Made by a program: the position numbers and the translations under genes
Notes under the pieces: model-generated
The model's input: the letters and a program-made list of their open reading frames with translations, nothing else
Database searches by the model: none
What the model was told of the DNA's origin: nothing
Part shown: one piece after another, positions 21,279 to 33,596 of the stretch
Position numbering within the stretch: position 1 is the stretch's first letter
Layout of the letters: each line of letters begins with the position of its first letter
Source: Saxidomus purpurata
Taxonomy: Eukaryota > Mollusca > Bivalvia > Venerida > Veneridae
Reading direction: 5' to 3'
Assembly: GCA_022818135.1 (NCBI GenBank)
Contig: JAFMSR010000017.1
Span: 8,054,408 to 8,118,407, forward strand
DNA: 64,000 bases

Positions 21279-24200
21279 TTAAACCATGTTTCTCAACAAT
21301 GGGTTGATTTGTGTTTCTCTGAGTCCACAATCTCCACCATCATTGAAATGGTTGTATTTACGTCTCCAGCCACCATTTGGTGTGTTAAGCTTAAATGGCC
21401 ACAAGAAGTTGGATGCCTGTTTGAAGTGTGGTCCAACATTCACAATCTCGTGGATCAGGTCTTCCATACAGATGATTCCACAGCCACCTATAATAAAAAA
21501 TTTGGATTGGTCTACAATATTGGTTTCACAAATGTGTCTAAAGACTTGGTCCTTTCACCAATGCTCTACCAAAATGTTTGGATTACTACTATCAGTAAAT
21601 TCTAAATTGATACCAGCAAAACAATCCTCTTTACAAGATACATTTCTCCAGTGAAGTCTCTCTTAGCTAAAATTCAACAAGGCCTCCACGAGGTTTGAAA
21701 ATGGGTAACTTTTTTTGCTCCGAAACTTCATTTTAGGCAAATTATGAAGTTAATTTTGGTATGGTTCAACTTATTGCCATTTACAAATTTCTTTCACTAC
21801 TCTGCAGAAATTCCTTGCAGGGGAGGTGAATCAGGAGTCAGAAACCACAATATTATATTGAAATGTTTGCATTAAGGTTCATGCTGAAGTTTGAAATGGT
21901 CCCAAACATGAATTTATATACAAAATAACCCATTTCATATACTAAAATTGTTCAGAAAAGGCAGTTGAACTTTTCTACACTGAATATTTGATTTATAAAT
22001 GTTTTCTTTACTTCCAGTACATCACTTACTTTGTACTTTGGACCTGATATGTATAAAGCATCAAACACCTTTATTCAAAATAATTGTTCTCAAAAATTAT
22101 AATTCTCATGTGTACAATATGATTATCTAGGAAGTCCGAGTAGTGAAATTGAAACAAGCAATGAATGTTTTAAAATGTGTGGAAAAACTCAAAATGAAAG
22201 TGAAAGTAGAACTGTCAAAAAAACAAATGGATTGCTAGCATTTTGCAATGAACTATTACTATTGTTTTTCATTACTCTGATTACCTAGATTAGTATATTG
22301 CACACATGATAAAATCAATTTTGAGAAATGATATTTGATAGTTTGGTGTTTTATACATAAATGACCCTAGGTACTCCAAGTATGTGATGTATGAAGCACC
22401 AACAACATTTCTTAACCAAACAGTCACTTCAGAAAGCTTCTACTGATTTTTCCGAACGTTTTGGTGCATGAAATGTATGGCTATTTTGCAAACTTGTAAA
22501 GTATACAAATTTGAAGGACAAAATTCATGTTGGGGACTATTTCAAACACTTAACATGAACCGTTGGTACAAAACTTTGCACTGGTCAAAGCAAATACAGT
22601 ACAAGAAGCTGCTACCGAGTCAAAGAAACCCAGAAATGCAAGACCTAAATTTTAGAACTTTCTTAAAGAAGACAAATTCCAGCTACAAAACGCATTTTCA
22701 CTTTTACTCGTTGTCTTCGTCAGGTGGAACATAAAGAAACAAAGCAAAAGCTACTTTCATATCAAACTTTTGGATTTAACAAGAACTTTTTCTAGTCTTA
22801 GTTTATAATTTCTGACTTCTGATTGACCTCCCCTTCTTTGTATCTTCATCAATCTTACCTAGAACCTTTTCAATGATTGCATTATCTGTGAGAGGGATCC
22901 GTCTACCGTTGACCTTTCCATAACCTCTCTTGTAAATCAACTCGCGTACACTCTTCAAGTTGGGGTATCTGTGCAAAGTATACAGATTACATTAACATTT
23001 TATCCTCACCTGAACCTATTTAGTTTCGGTTTAATAGTGTAAAGTGGTTTCAATGATCATTTAACTTAACAAACAGTAGGTGTAACAAAAACTGTGCATG
23101 AGAAGATGACAAAAAGTCAGACTATTACAGAATGATGGTCAAGACATGTTTATCTTGAAAATCCTGTTCTGTTTCATAAAAATCAGTATATTCTGGCTTC
23201 AAAAGGTTTGTGATAAATGCTGCCTCTGTAATCAAGCCGTGGAGTATCAAAGAGGTTATTTTTAGTTCTAGCCCTTGCCACGATATACCGGAAACATGAA
23301 AAAATGTTCCGGACAGCTCCCTTGCATGGCACTTGGCTTATACAGATAGTGCCAGGGTTGAACTCGTGTATACAGAGGTCTACCTATTACAAACTGGCTT
23401 CAACCACAACTTATCAGGTAATTGACAGTTTCAAGGGGGTACTCTAGATTCAACAAATTACTTATTGTGTGTGTAATGTAATTTGAAGCGGTTTAACATG
23501 ATTGTGTACGACCGTATGTTATGTAGTTTGCTTGTTGCAGAATTTTGGCAAAGTGTTGCCATTTAAGTAGTTAATATTAAAGCTGCAAAAGTGTACCTTG
23601 TCTACTGTCTTTTCTCATAGCTTGGAAGACTTATTGTGTGTATATAGTGGGTGGTTGGTGGGTACTATGTTTGATGTTGTGTTTAGTGCCATATCCAGAA
23701 CCTTACCAAGTTAGAACTGTACCAATTAAAGTATTATTAAATAATAAATCAAACAAATCAAATACAAATTATGCTAGTGTTACCCCCATGTGATGAAAGG
23801 TTCAGCGATTCTCAACATCTGTACTGTTGCCTTGTTCAGCTTAACGAACACACCATTGTTGATTTGTCGCAGACGTAACAACTGCATTATCTTCCTCGGA
23901 CGTGGATGTACACCATTGATACTGCAAAACAAACGTCATATATTTACATTTTGCACAGCAAAAATTGTATTAATAGAATAATAGCCTTGACCCTTCTGGC
24001 AGCAAAGATTCTGCTTCTGCCACAAGCATAGATCAAGCCAAACCTACACAAAGCCTGTACGCAAGTTTAACAATTAATCAGACTTCTAAATTCAGCATTT
24101 TAAAAAGGGGGATAACTGGAGTAAGATGAATATATTAGATACGTTTTTCATTATGACCAAGTACTATTTCACATTACTGAATGCAACAAATGTGGCATTC

Positions 24201-27200
24201 TATTGACAGTTTTCTGACCACACTGACAACAATTATATTCAACTACTCAGAAATCTGGTCAGACAGTATTTATATATATTCATTCCAGCTCAGTATCTGC
24301 CAGGCATGTCTTACAATTTGCATTTTGGAAAATCACTTACCCTCGGATTCTCATAACGAATGCAACTTTGGATTCTGCTGGAACGTAGAAGTTGCTAGAC
24401 TTTTTGGCTTGCCTTTTAAGGTTAATTTCCGCCTTGGCCTTAGCTCTGTATTCTTTTACGTACTTTTCAGCTCGCTTGAAGATAATACGCTTCTTATCTT
24501 GAAGTTTCTACAAAGATTGAAAACAAACTTTTAGTTCATATATAAAAGACCCTTGCTGCATGCAATAGATTTTTATCACTGGTTTGTACAGGTATTTCAG
24601 GGGACTTCCTACTTTCTGGCCTACCAGTTGCTCTCAATTTCAATTTGGAATCAAGCAAGACCTTAACTGAAATACACATTTTCCTTGAAGTGACGTGTAC
24701 AGCTGTCAAGAGATTGTTACCATGATGGTTACTGACAAATCATTTTCTAACAAAATTCTGTGAAAACGACTTCTCCCTATGGTGTTGAAGCCCTGTTTAT
24801 TGCTAGTTTTGCATGCAAATGCAGAGCACCAGTTACAAAGAATGTGGCAAGAGGCTTGCCAGGTATGTACTGCACAGTGCATATGTAACTTTTGTACTTA
24901 AAAAAAGCATTTTCATAGGACTGTATTAAAATTAAAAATCCTCATAGATTGGCGAACAGGCATTTCAAGGTGGGCAGTCATTACCTGTAGGAGGCAGGGT
25001 TGTCATTAAGTTTTTGTTGAACTGGCTGAAATAGAAAAGTAGGCGGCCAGGTAGGGGATACGGGGGCATGCCCCCCGGAAAATTTGGAAATTCAGCGCTT
25101 GATTTCCTGCATTCAGGGCCATTTTGGGAGCATTTATGAACACCTTTTCCACTGCAATTTTATATACAATATACCCCTTATTTTCACATTTTTATGATCT
25201 CACCTGTTAAAATTTGAGAAAAATAATAAAATAAAGTTTTCTTTAGGAGAAATTCTTTCTTTCTTTGATCATTTTATTGCAATATTTAACACTTTGACAT
25301 TGAATGTGTTGAACGAGATCTTGCTTTGACCATTTATAATAAATATACTGAATTGTTCAGAGGAAGTAGGAAATACTTTATTCTAAGGTAAGCTTGTTTG
25401 GGAATATGTGTTTTGTTTAATATCACATGTACTTTGACAGTCAAGGTTCATCTTGAAGAAAATATAGAACTTCTTTTTCAAAATTATTTTTTCTTTAATT
25501 TTGTTTTGGTCGTGTGTGCAACATATTTATCTAGGTACTCCCATTGATGCAATATGCGCAACTTGCATTCTTAAACAAAATAGTATTTTTGTCATTTTGA
25601 CAACTCTACAGTACAGGCCTGGTGGATTATGCAAATCGGAGACAAATAGCGTGACTTCGAGTAAGTTTGGAGTGCCTGAAGTGACTTCGCGTATGGAGAA
25701 ATATCGCGTCACTTCGCGAGAGAAAATCGCGGCACTTCGCATGGTTTTACAGGTAAATGAACTGGTTTACGGGACATATAAATCAAATTAATCATATTCG
25801 GCAGAAATGTAGATCTACACGTGAATTGTTTTTGTGTTGTATGCATATCAAATTCAAAAATATTTGCTGAACGACGTACATTTGTATTCCACTCCAAACT
25901 GCTGCGAAGCAACGCCACTAGATGCAGTCATTTTCGTTTTTTTCTCCAAGTTACGCAGTCACGTAATTTCCACTCACTACACACTTCGCGTTTTTTGCAT
26001 ACTCCTCTACCGGCCTGTACAGTAACTATCGGGAAATTTTAAACCAGTCATGGCGATGCGCTAAATAACGAAAGGAGATGTTATAGACGAAAAGGGCCGT
26101 TTTTAGCGGCAATGACCATTTATCAGTGAATAATCTAGGTTTTGATTTATATGAGTCCCTGGGACGCACAGTTTTCAAAACAATGAGTCCCAGCTATGAA
26201 ATAATGAGTCCCAGAAAATAGAATCGGACATCCCCACTGCGAAACGCCGCCGTGATGTGTTTTTTTTTTTCAAATATAATTGTTTCTAGAAGTATTGAGT
26301 TACTGAAAATATTAATAACCTTTTACGTAGATGTAAAATATTTATTTCCGTTAAAAATCTGCTGTAATTAGTCGAGGTTTATTCTCCAATTAGCAGTTCT
26401 CACTGGCGAATGTCGCGGTAGGTGTGAAAAATACGAGCATTCATAAAGGATGGCAAACTAACTACGTCAACTTTGAAATCTCGAGCTATGTGACACCACT
26501 GATTGAGTAACGTTTGATAATTTGTGAATGCGAAAAGTATTTTCAATTAACTTAATTAACATTTGTAAGTTCCAACAATTCTTTATTTAAAATAAATGTT
26601 ACGTTTATAACAAAATCGCGGCGCTTCAAGCCGATTTTTTCTATGTAAAAATTTTCTTTTACGATGTATTTACTTTAAAGAATTTCCTTTGCCGAACAGC
26701 GACTTCTTTTACTCATAAAGCCGCAGATGTTACGTACGCCGACGCTGAGTTTTGTTTGATCCAAGCGAAGCACGTGGCATTAAAAAGACCGAATATGTTG
26801 ACAGGTAGTGACAAGTCTGATTTTTTTGGAATTATAAAAACTAGTTTGGAATAGACAATGTATTATATCAGTAAGTTTTTTTGGGTTATGCACTATCAAG
26901 CTATACAAATGTACGTCGGTCGGCAAATATTTTCGAATTTAATAAATGTACAAAAGTAAAATATACGTGTATACAAATTTTCACGGAAAATAATTCTAAT
27001 TTAATGTCCTGTTAGCTGTCTGAAACACCACTCTAAGTACCGCGATTTTACACCCCTGAAGTGCCGCGATTTTTTAACGATTTCATGCGAAAATTCTTCT
27101 TCAGGAAACGCAAGTTCGTGGACGATATTCTTTTATACAAACTGCCGCGAGCATATACCCAAGTCTCGCTTTTCACGTGCTTGCGTCCTAAAGGACGCAC

Positions 27201-30200
27201 ATATTTCAAATCTTTGCGTCCTTTGCATTTTTTGTGCGTCTATGACGCAGGACGCAGGGCTAGATTATTCACTGATTTATTACCAAAAAATCTCGTGATT
27301 ACAAATATTTTCTTTTCCGAATTTGAACCGGCCAAAATTCCATTTGAACCGTCCATTTCGGCCGACGGCCGGTTCTTATTGACAACCCTGGGAGGGAGTA
27401 TATGGGTGCCTAGATTTGTACAATTTAATAACATACCTTTTTTGCCGCAAGGTTGGCCTTAATTTGTTTGGTGCGCGACTCTTCATTCTTCTTCCTTCTC
27501 TTCAGAAGGGTTTCTGGAACCTTCGGCGGCTGCTTCCTGTAAATGTGACCAAAAAGACATTAAAACACATTGTGATATACATGTGTAAAGTATTTTACTT
27601 ATTTCACAGACATTTCACCTCAACATTTAATTGCAAGTACATCAAAGTTAATAGGTGGTAGATATTGCAAGGAGTATTCTATTACAATTTGTCTCAAGGA
27701 GCGCCCAGATCCCGATTGTGCTTTTTCCAGCTTATTCTTATCTTTCTCAGGGCTCTCGTTAGCCTTTTGAGACTGGGGCCAGGGTCCATATCAGGGGGGA
27801 ATTTTGCATGATTTTCAAATAATTTTCTTTGAAAGGGGAATTTTCGTCATATCAAAAATGTAAAGAAAAAACACTATCAAATATCATATCCACTTTTTAC
27901 TGTCAATTTTTTCCAATACGACCGGGAATTGTGCAACATTTTGCACCGGAAATACTACGCCGACGCTATAAACTGTCCAAAACAGACCGCGGTAGTACTG
28001 AACGCCGGTTACGGTACCCGGCATCGGCTCTCAAATAATTTTTTTTTCTAGGGGGAATTTTTGGGCAAAAGGGGGGAAAAAACATACTTTTTTAAGGGGG
28101 GAATGGGGCCGATATTCGGCCCCAAATTTTGCCAAACGAGAGCCCTGTTTCTACATTCACAAAAGAAGCAGACTAAAAGAAAAGGATCTAATTTATCGAA
28201 GTTCTTAATTTTCATATTACACCATCTAAGTACACACAAGACTGAAAAACAAGTGACATCCACATTATACCCACGACAGCTAAGAGTAACGTTCCCTTGC
28301 TCTGTTTGAAATTTCCCTTTACAGTAATTTCAGAGAGAAAATCTGATGCTCTTTCCAATTTACAATGTTTACCTGTTGACACAGTGCTTTGTCTATAAAC
28401 AAGTACTGCTGTTTCAGCTCTATGCCCATTCATACAATTGAACAAGTAACTGACTATACGAAAAGCAGTGCAGCAATTATTCTTAAAACAAACACTAGAC
28501 TGTTTTGCGTAATTAGAAAATGTCGGTCAATAGCTTTTCATAGCGAATGTTTCTCTTGTTAACCCCACTGCCTGTAAATGTAATTTTGTATCTTTGTCAG
28601 ATTTTCTTCCTGAAACGTCTTTGTTGATGAAAACCACTAACTGATCATTTTTGAAAACATAGTGGATGTCACTCCTTTCTTTTTCAGTCTCACTGGTTCT
28701 TCACTGGTAAAGTACAATTCTAAGACGAAAAAGTATGACCATATTTTGTTACTTTGGTACAAAAACAAACAGAAACAGCACAACCCAGACTGCATGCTCA
28801 TATGGTTTCTCAGCTGGTCACCACGTATTTGTATAATTTCCAGAGGATCACAGCTTGCAACATGATCAACCTGTCCTTGAAAAGCAGAAACCTGTCTTCT
28901 TTTCATCTGAGGAGTCTGACTGGCTGTTTAGATGGTGAACTGGGGCTTTATCTTGTCAGAGCCTTGAGCACTATTTCTACTTTGAAGGCAAACAAGTTGA
29001 CATTTTAGTCATTAACTCATTTTATTTTCCTTTGTAGAGGTGTAAGGATACACTTTTCTCACTCACGATGCGTATCATGATATACAGTTGCAATACGATA
29101 TATAATAGTTGATACGATACGTCTACTGTTCAAAGAAGTTTAATGGATATAAAGTATAAATTAACAAATGGACGTAATTATAAATCTATTAAGATAAAAG
29201 TAATTGACTGCAATTTGCATAAGGATTTCATACTATATTTTCATTCTTGCTGATTCGAAACCAAAATATTGCCAAACTGGCTGAAAAAAAAAAAAAAACG
29301 CGGTCGATGAATCTTAATCGAAAATTACACCTCCAATTGTTTGCCTTGTGTCTCAATGTGACGTGCAGACACCTGTATAGCCATCCCCAACAGATATTTG
29401 TCAGGCTGATGCAATTGTCCGATCGGGCTTCCAAAAATAAACTTTTTTAAAAATGAATAATTTCATACAATTTACATTCTATTACAAAGTTCAGATGTAG
29501 AGAATAAATTTAAAAGTGAATAAAAGTCATCTTGAGATTTTTTAACACAATTAAAATAAGTTTGAAATCACCGAAAAACACATTTTTTAAGATTTTCAGT
29601 GCAAATCTTCATGAATGTTTCTGAAACAGCTAGGGAATGTTATTTGCATTAGTAGGGTATGAAAAAACTCCACATCACCAAATTCCATCCAGCCATTTCT
29701 TGCGCCAGGCTTTTGGCCCTTCTACTTTCAGTTTCCATATACTTTATATGTGATATCAAAAAAAGGACCGGCGCAACAAACTATACCTTTGTGTATCTTA
29801 ATTTGGGTTTCTTTATAATTATGTGTGTATTTTCTACGAATCTGAGCTGTTTTAGAACTTTCTGTCAGTAAGTTTAAAAGAAAATGCCAAAAATGTCTTT
29901 TTTTCACAATTCGGAGACAAATTTTTGCAGGAAAACATGAATAATTCTGTACTTTGAAACTTTTTTTTAGATGTTTTTATCATGCACAACGTGTTCACAC
30001 CTTTTCCAAGTGAAGAAAATCATTTTTAAAAAAGCTGATTTCGAAAGCCCGATTGGGCAATTGCACCAGCCTGTTTGTTGGTCACTTAAGAACACATATA
30101 TCTTCCTGAACTTTATAATGCTCAAACAATTATTCATCGCTCAATGTTTATCATATTTCTTTTATTTTGTTTACCATTCAATATTCAATCAAAACCATAA

Positions 30201-30929
30201 ATTTTTCTTACATGGAAGAAAACTAATTAACGTGACAAGCTTTGCAAACAAACATATGACAATTTCCACTGTGCCACTGTGTGCTTACTGTAATTCTATT
30301 AATGGTGGTTCATTTGCATAATTTATTCATAAACGCAGGAGCAAAGAACTTGTTAGTGAAGCAGTCCACAGCTCTCATCACAAACTGACTGTTTAGAAAT
30401 TAGTCTACAGCATGGTGATCCTTGGAGAACCGACAGTAGAATCAATTAGGTACAAAATGAACAGATATTGAGGACCTGCATCTGAAGATATAGAAACTTA
30501 CTACGACGACAAGATATGCAAGAGTGCGGTCAGTGTAAAACCTGAATCAGAAATGACTTCCATTTTTTTGATAGACAAGTAACTTTCTTTAAACTGGAGT
30601 ATGGAAAATAAAAAGGTCTTTTATACCAGGTTTATATTTTACAATTAAGACCAAATACACCATCTAAACAATGCATCAGACCACTTTCCTTCTCACGAGC
30701 TCTGCTACACGAAAGTTGCGAAATATAAAAAAAAACTTCATTCGCTAGGGCGATAAGTAAAATTCCAATATGTAGGCTAAAGAATCACTTTGACCACAGT
30801 TACGGGTTCTGATTATAACGTAAAAATTCTGTGCTGCTAATTAATTTAGTAACTCTGATTATCCTTTGCTTAAATGATGGGATGCAAGCGGATAAATGTT
30901 ACTTCAACCAAAACTTACGTGTTCGCCAT
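21279..30929 (-). CDS. RPL7: 60S ribosomal protein L7 (uL30), complete, 6 coding exons
   Basis: Structural protein of the large cytosolic ribosomal subunit. Coding exons in transcript order: 30929-30919 (ATG plus 8 nt), 27536-27437, 24507-24341, 23921-23784, 22968-22859 and 21487-21279 (stop TAA at 21281-21279). They join in frame to 244 residues, close to the 248 of the human protein. Recognisable blocks include [14 protein letters not shown] in the basic N-terminal tail, [19 protein letters not shown], the [18 protein letters not shown] segment of the L30 fold, [18 protein letters not shown], and the C-terminal [11 protein letters not shown] and NFLWPFKL. All borders are AG/GT. The joint of exons 5 and 6 reads [13 protein letters not shown], where most animals have a basic residue after VLG or SLG. 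Introns 1 (3.4 kb) and 2 (2.9 kb) each carry a DNA transposon. Identity is firm from sequence. Confidence 0.97.
24995..27390. mobile_element. CAGGG-ended DNA transposon, 2.4 kb, 5-bp target duplication GGAGG
   Basis: Left end CAGGGTTGTCATTAAG, right end read in reverse CAGGGTTGTCAATAAG. Flanks 24990-24994 and 27391-27395 are both GGAGG. Lies in RPL7 intron 2, with the right end only about 45 bp from exon 2. It includes open stretches but no recognisable transposase. CAGGG ends with a 5-bp duplication fit the hAT5 group (inference). Confidence 0.8.
27748..28147. mobile_element. CAGGG-ended MITE, 400 bp, 5-bp target duplication TTTCT
   Basis: Left end CAGGGCTCTCGTTAGC, right end in reverse CAGGGCTCTCGTTTGG. 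Flanks 27743-27747 and 28148-28152 are both TTTCT. Located in RPL7 intron 1. Contains G-rich runs (AAAGGGGGGAAAA). Same end type and duplication length as the element at 24995-27390, so probably moved by related machinery. Confidence 0.85.
29034..29120 (+). repeat. hAT-terminus-like relic
   Basis: TAGAGGTGTAAGGATACAC followed by CACGATGCGTATCATGATAT and GATACGATACG motifs resembles the terminal and subterminal region of hAT elements. No partner end or target duplication was found. Confidence 0.35.
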
Positions 30930-30957
30930 AACTGCGATTAGGAAAGAGGTAGAAGAG
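30930..30957 (-). promoter_or_regulatory. Probable 5'TOP transcription start of RPL7
   Basis: Read on the minus strand, a pyrimidine-rich tract CTCTTCTACCTCTTTCCT (30957-30940) lies 10 nt before the ATG. A C followed by such a tract is the usual 5'TOP start of ribosomal-protein mRNAs and links translation to growth signalling. The predicted 5' UTR is only about 28 nt. The exact start is inferred. Confidence 0.6.
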
Positions 30958-30959
30958 CG

Positions 30960-32890
30960 GAAGTGGAATTGTGACTTCCGCAAAACTGATAAAATCGTTC
31001 CAAACAATACTTTGAGCGGCTTTAATTAGCTTCCATCGGCATTTATTTATATACTGAGTCTACACTAATTTGGAAATTGAATATATAAATCCTAGATAAC
31101 ACAAAGTCGTCGTAACGGACGTATACTCATGAAAGAGGTAAATTACATCGATAAAACCTGGAGTACCACGTTCTATATTCGCATTAGCTACGACAGTCAA
31201 GGATACGTGTTTCAACTGCTTTAATATTTTTGTATATTAAAGTATAGTTTTCTTTCTAATATGAAATTAGGCACTGCCTAACAAGCGGGAAAGCCATGAA
31301 ATACGTCAAATTGTAATAGACTGGAAAAAAGTTGTTACATTTAACTGTATGTAGGCTTTTGCATATCATTGATAATCAATACAATTGGCATGTACAGAAT
31401 CAGGGGGGTTTCTAAGTTTTGCTAATTAAATGTTAAAGCGAGCAAAATAGTTTGTGTGCGCGCTTTCTTCTACAAAGGCTTGACAACAACTTGTAAGAAA
31501 TTATCAAAACAAATAAACTGATCAAAGCGGAGAGCCGAGTATATTAAGGCAAGATTGAGGCTCTCTAGAATTTGGGACGCTTTTTGTGTATCCTCCACTA
31601 TTCAACGAAGCCTAAAACATACATCTTTTGGGGACCTTTGTCGTATATATTTAGCACAGAATATCGTTGTAAAGATCTCATCCAAAAGACAATAAGTTAT
31701 GATAGTGGAGGAGCCAGGGGCCGTACGGAAGATGTTTTGCCAGTCTAGAAAGTTACAACCAGACAACAGATCCGAAATACTTTAAAATATAAACATGTAT
31801 AGTCGGCCTTTTAAACAAGACTTAACGAGACAGCTCATGAATTAAGGTATCCAGTTGGCATGTTCACAAGACCACTGGCATATTTGTAGCATTTCAATCA
31901 CAGGTGAAATAGACCAATCCCTGCATGTATTCTATTGATATTTTTACCATCCTACAGTTTCATTGCTCATTAACTCTAACATTTCAGCTGTCTCCATTTA
32001 TGAAAAATCCCATCTGATAGGATTTTCTGCTTACGTGAATTTGTTTGAGCAGAAACATTATCATTAAAATTTGATCAGTATTTCAAAACAACTGTGAATG
32101 TAAATTCAATTGTAAATAACAGTCCGAATAATTTTAAATAAACTTTTGGAATGATGGAACTTCTTCATTCTTAAAAGATTGACAACCAGAAGATATGGGA
32201 CCAAGATTTTGCATAATACTATGCATGTGCAATTGTGCACACAACACATAGATCTATGTAATAATTTTCTAAATCTAATATTCAACTTGAAAGAAAAAAA
32301 TAATGAAAACACTTAAATAGATCTATATTACTTCAGTTCAGCTCACATGCAGGTACTTTCAAGACACATATACTTGTTTGACTTCTATATGCCTATTACA
32401 TAATAAAATAGCATATAGATGTCAAAAAAGCATGTGTGTCAAGTTCTAGTGATTCAGTTAAATAAAGTTCTACTGAATTATTATTTTAAAAATTGATCCT
32501 TGCATACATGTAAATGTTGCTTCAAACCATAGTGTCTACTGTGCATGAATTAAAAACCAGCCAGACTGGCAGAGGAAGCATAATCCTCATACTGTTGTGT
32601 TGGAGAATAACCAATGCATAATACACGTACAGTTATTAATGCAAATTATTCGTATTAATGTTTCGAATCGTAATCGGGACGAATCGTCAGACATTAGTGA
32701 CGTCACAACAAAAATAAATGTAACGGAAGTCAATGATGAGTTCTTGAAGTAACTATAATTTGAACTTGCATGAATTTGCGGTAATTCTTTAGAATTTATG
32801 TTTTATGAATACTTTTATTGTTTTTTCGAACTAAATATTTGCAAACGATAATACCCTTGTGGACTTTCAATCGTTGATTCATTTTAGACC
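30960..32890. other. Upstream intergenic region of RPL7, no gene seen
   Basis: AT-rich sequence with no supported exon. The first 100 bp presumably holds the RPL7 core promoter. CGTCAC and GTGACGTCAC motifs occur near 32700; whether they are functional cannot be told. Confidence 0.35.
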
Positions 32891-33596
32891 ATTCCCACGC
32901 CGGGGGAACCCGCATATGAAGTGCAACATGCACTAGGTACCGTAAAAATCATATGCGGAGCTTCCGGAACTCCATATGCGGATAAATTTAAAGGAAAAAC
33001 AAGGTAGGTGACGTTACATCGGTCCATTTTTCATATAATCAAAGAAGAATTGCAAAAAAACTCGAATGCTATTCGACCCTCACATAAATTCCGCGTCTCT
33101 CCATATATGTTGTTTGCTTGAACGTTTAGAAATGACAATGAAATCTTTGAACAAAGTGTCTGACAAATGTGAAAGAAAGTAGTCAACAATTATTAATGAT
33201 CATGTTTTTGTTGTAAATCGCATTTCTGGCGAGGTATGAACGAAGAATATTAGAAAATATGTACATATATGCTCCTGTAAGAAAACAACATACACAAAAT
33301 GATCTGGGAAGGAATTCCTGGGCTAAAATGTAGATGCACTACATATGCGCAGTGTGCACTCCATATGTGCTATAAGATGTTGTATGGGATTGTTCAAAAC
33401 TCTCATGATTCATAACGTGCTATTTCTTGAGTTATTTGCAACAAAGTTAAAATGATACATGAAAGAAGTCCGTTTATTGTAGCAAATGTCACTTGTAAAA
33501 TTATTTACAAGGAAAGAAAAGTTTGTTTGATACTGATATTATCAGGAAAATTTCTTGTCCACCGCAAAAAATGTACGTCTCGGTGAACAAATATAG

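Noticed and set aside
21102..21654. 167- and 122-codon plus-strand frames
   Set aside because: They are antisense to the last RPL7 exon.
27061..27462. 133-codon plus-strand frame next to RPL7 exon 2
   Set aside because: It covers the right end of the CAGGG-ended element and runs into the antisense of exon 2; no protein family match.
22859..30918. Box C/D snoRNAs in RPL7 introns
   Set aside because: Ribosomal-protein introns often host them, but no paired C (TGATGA) and D (CTGA) boxes at suitable spacing were found by eye on the minus strand.
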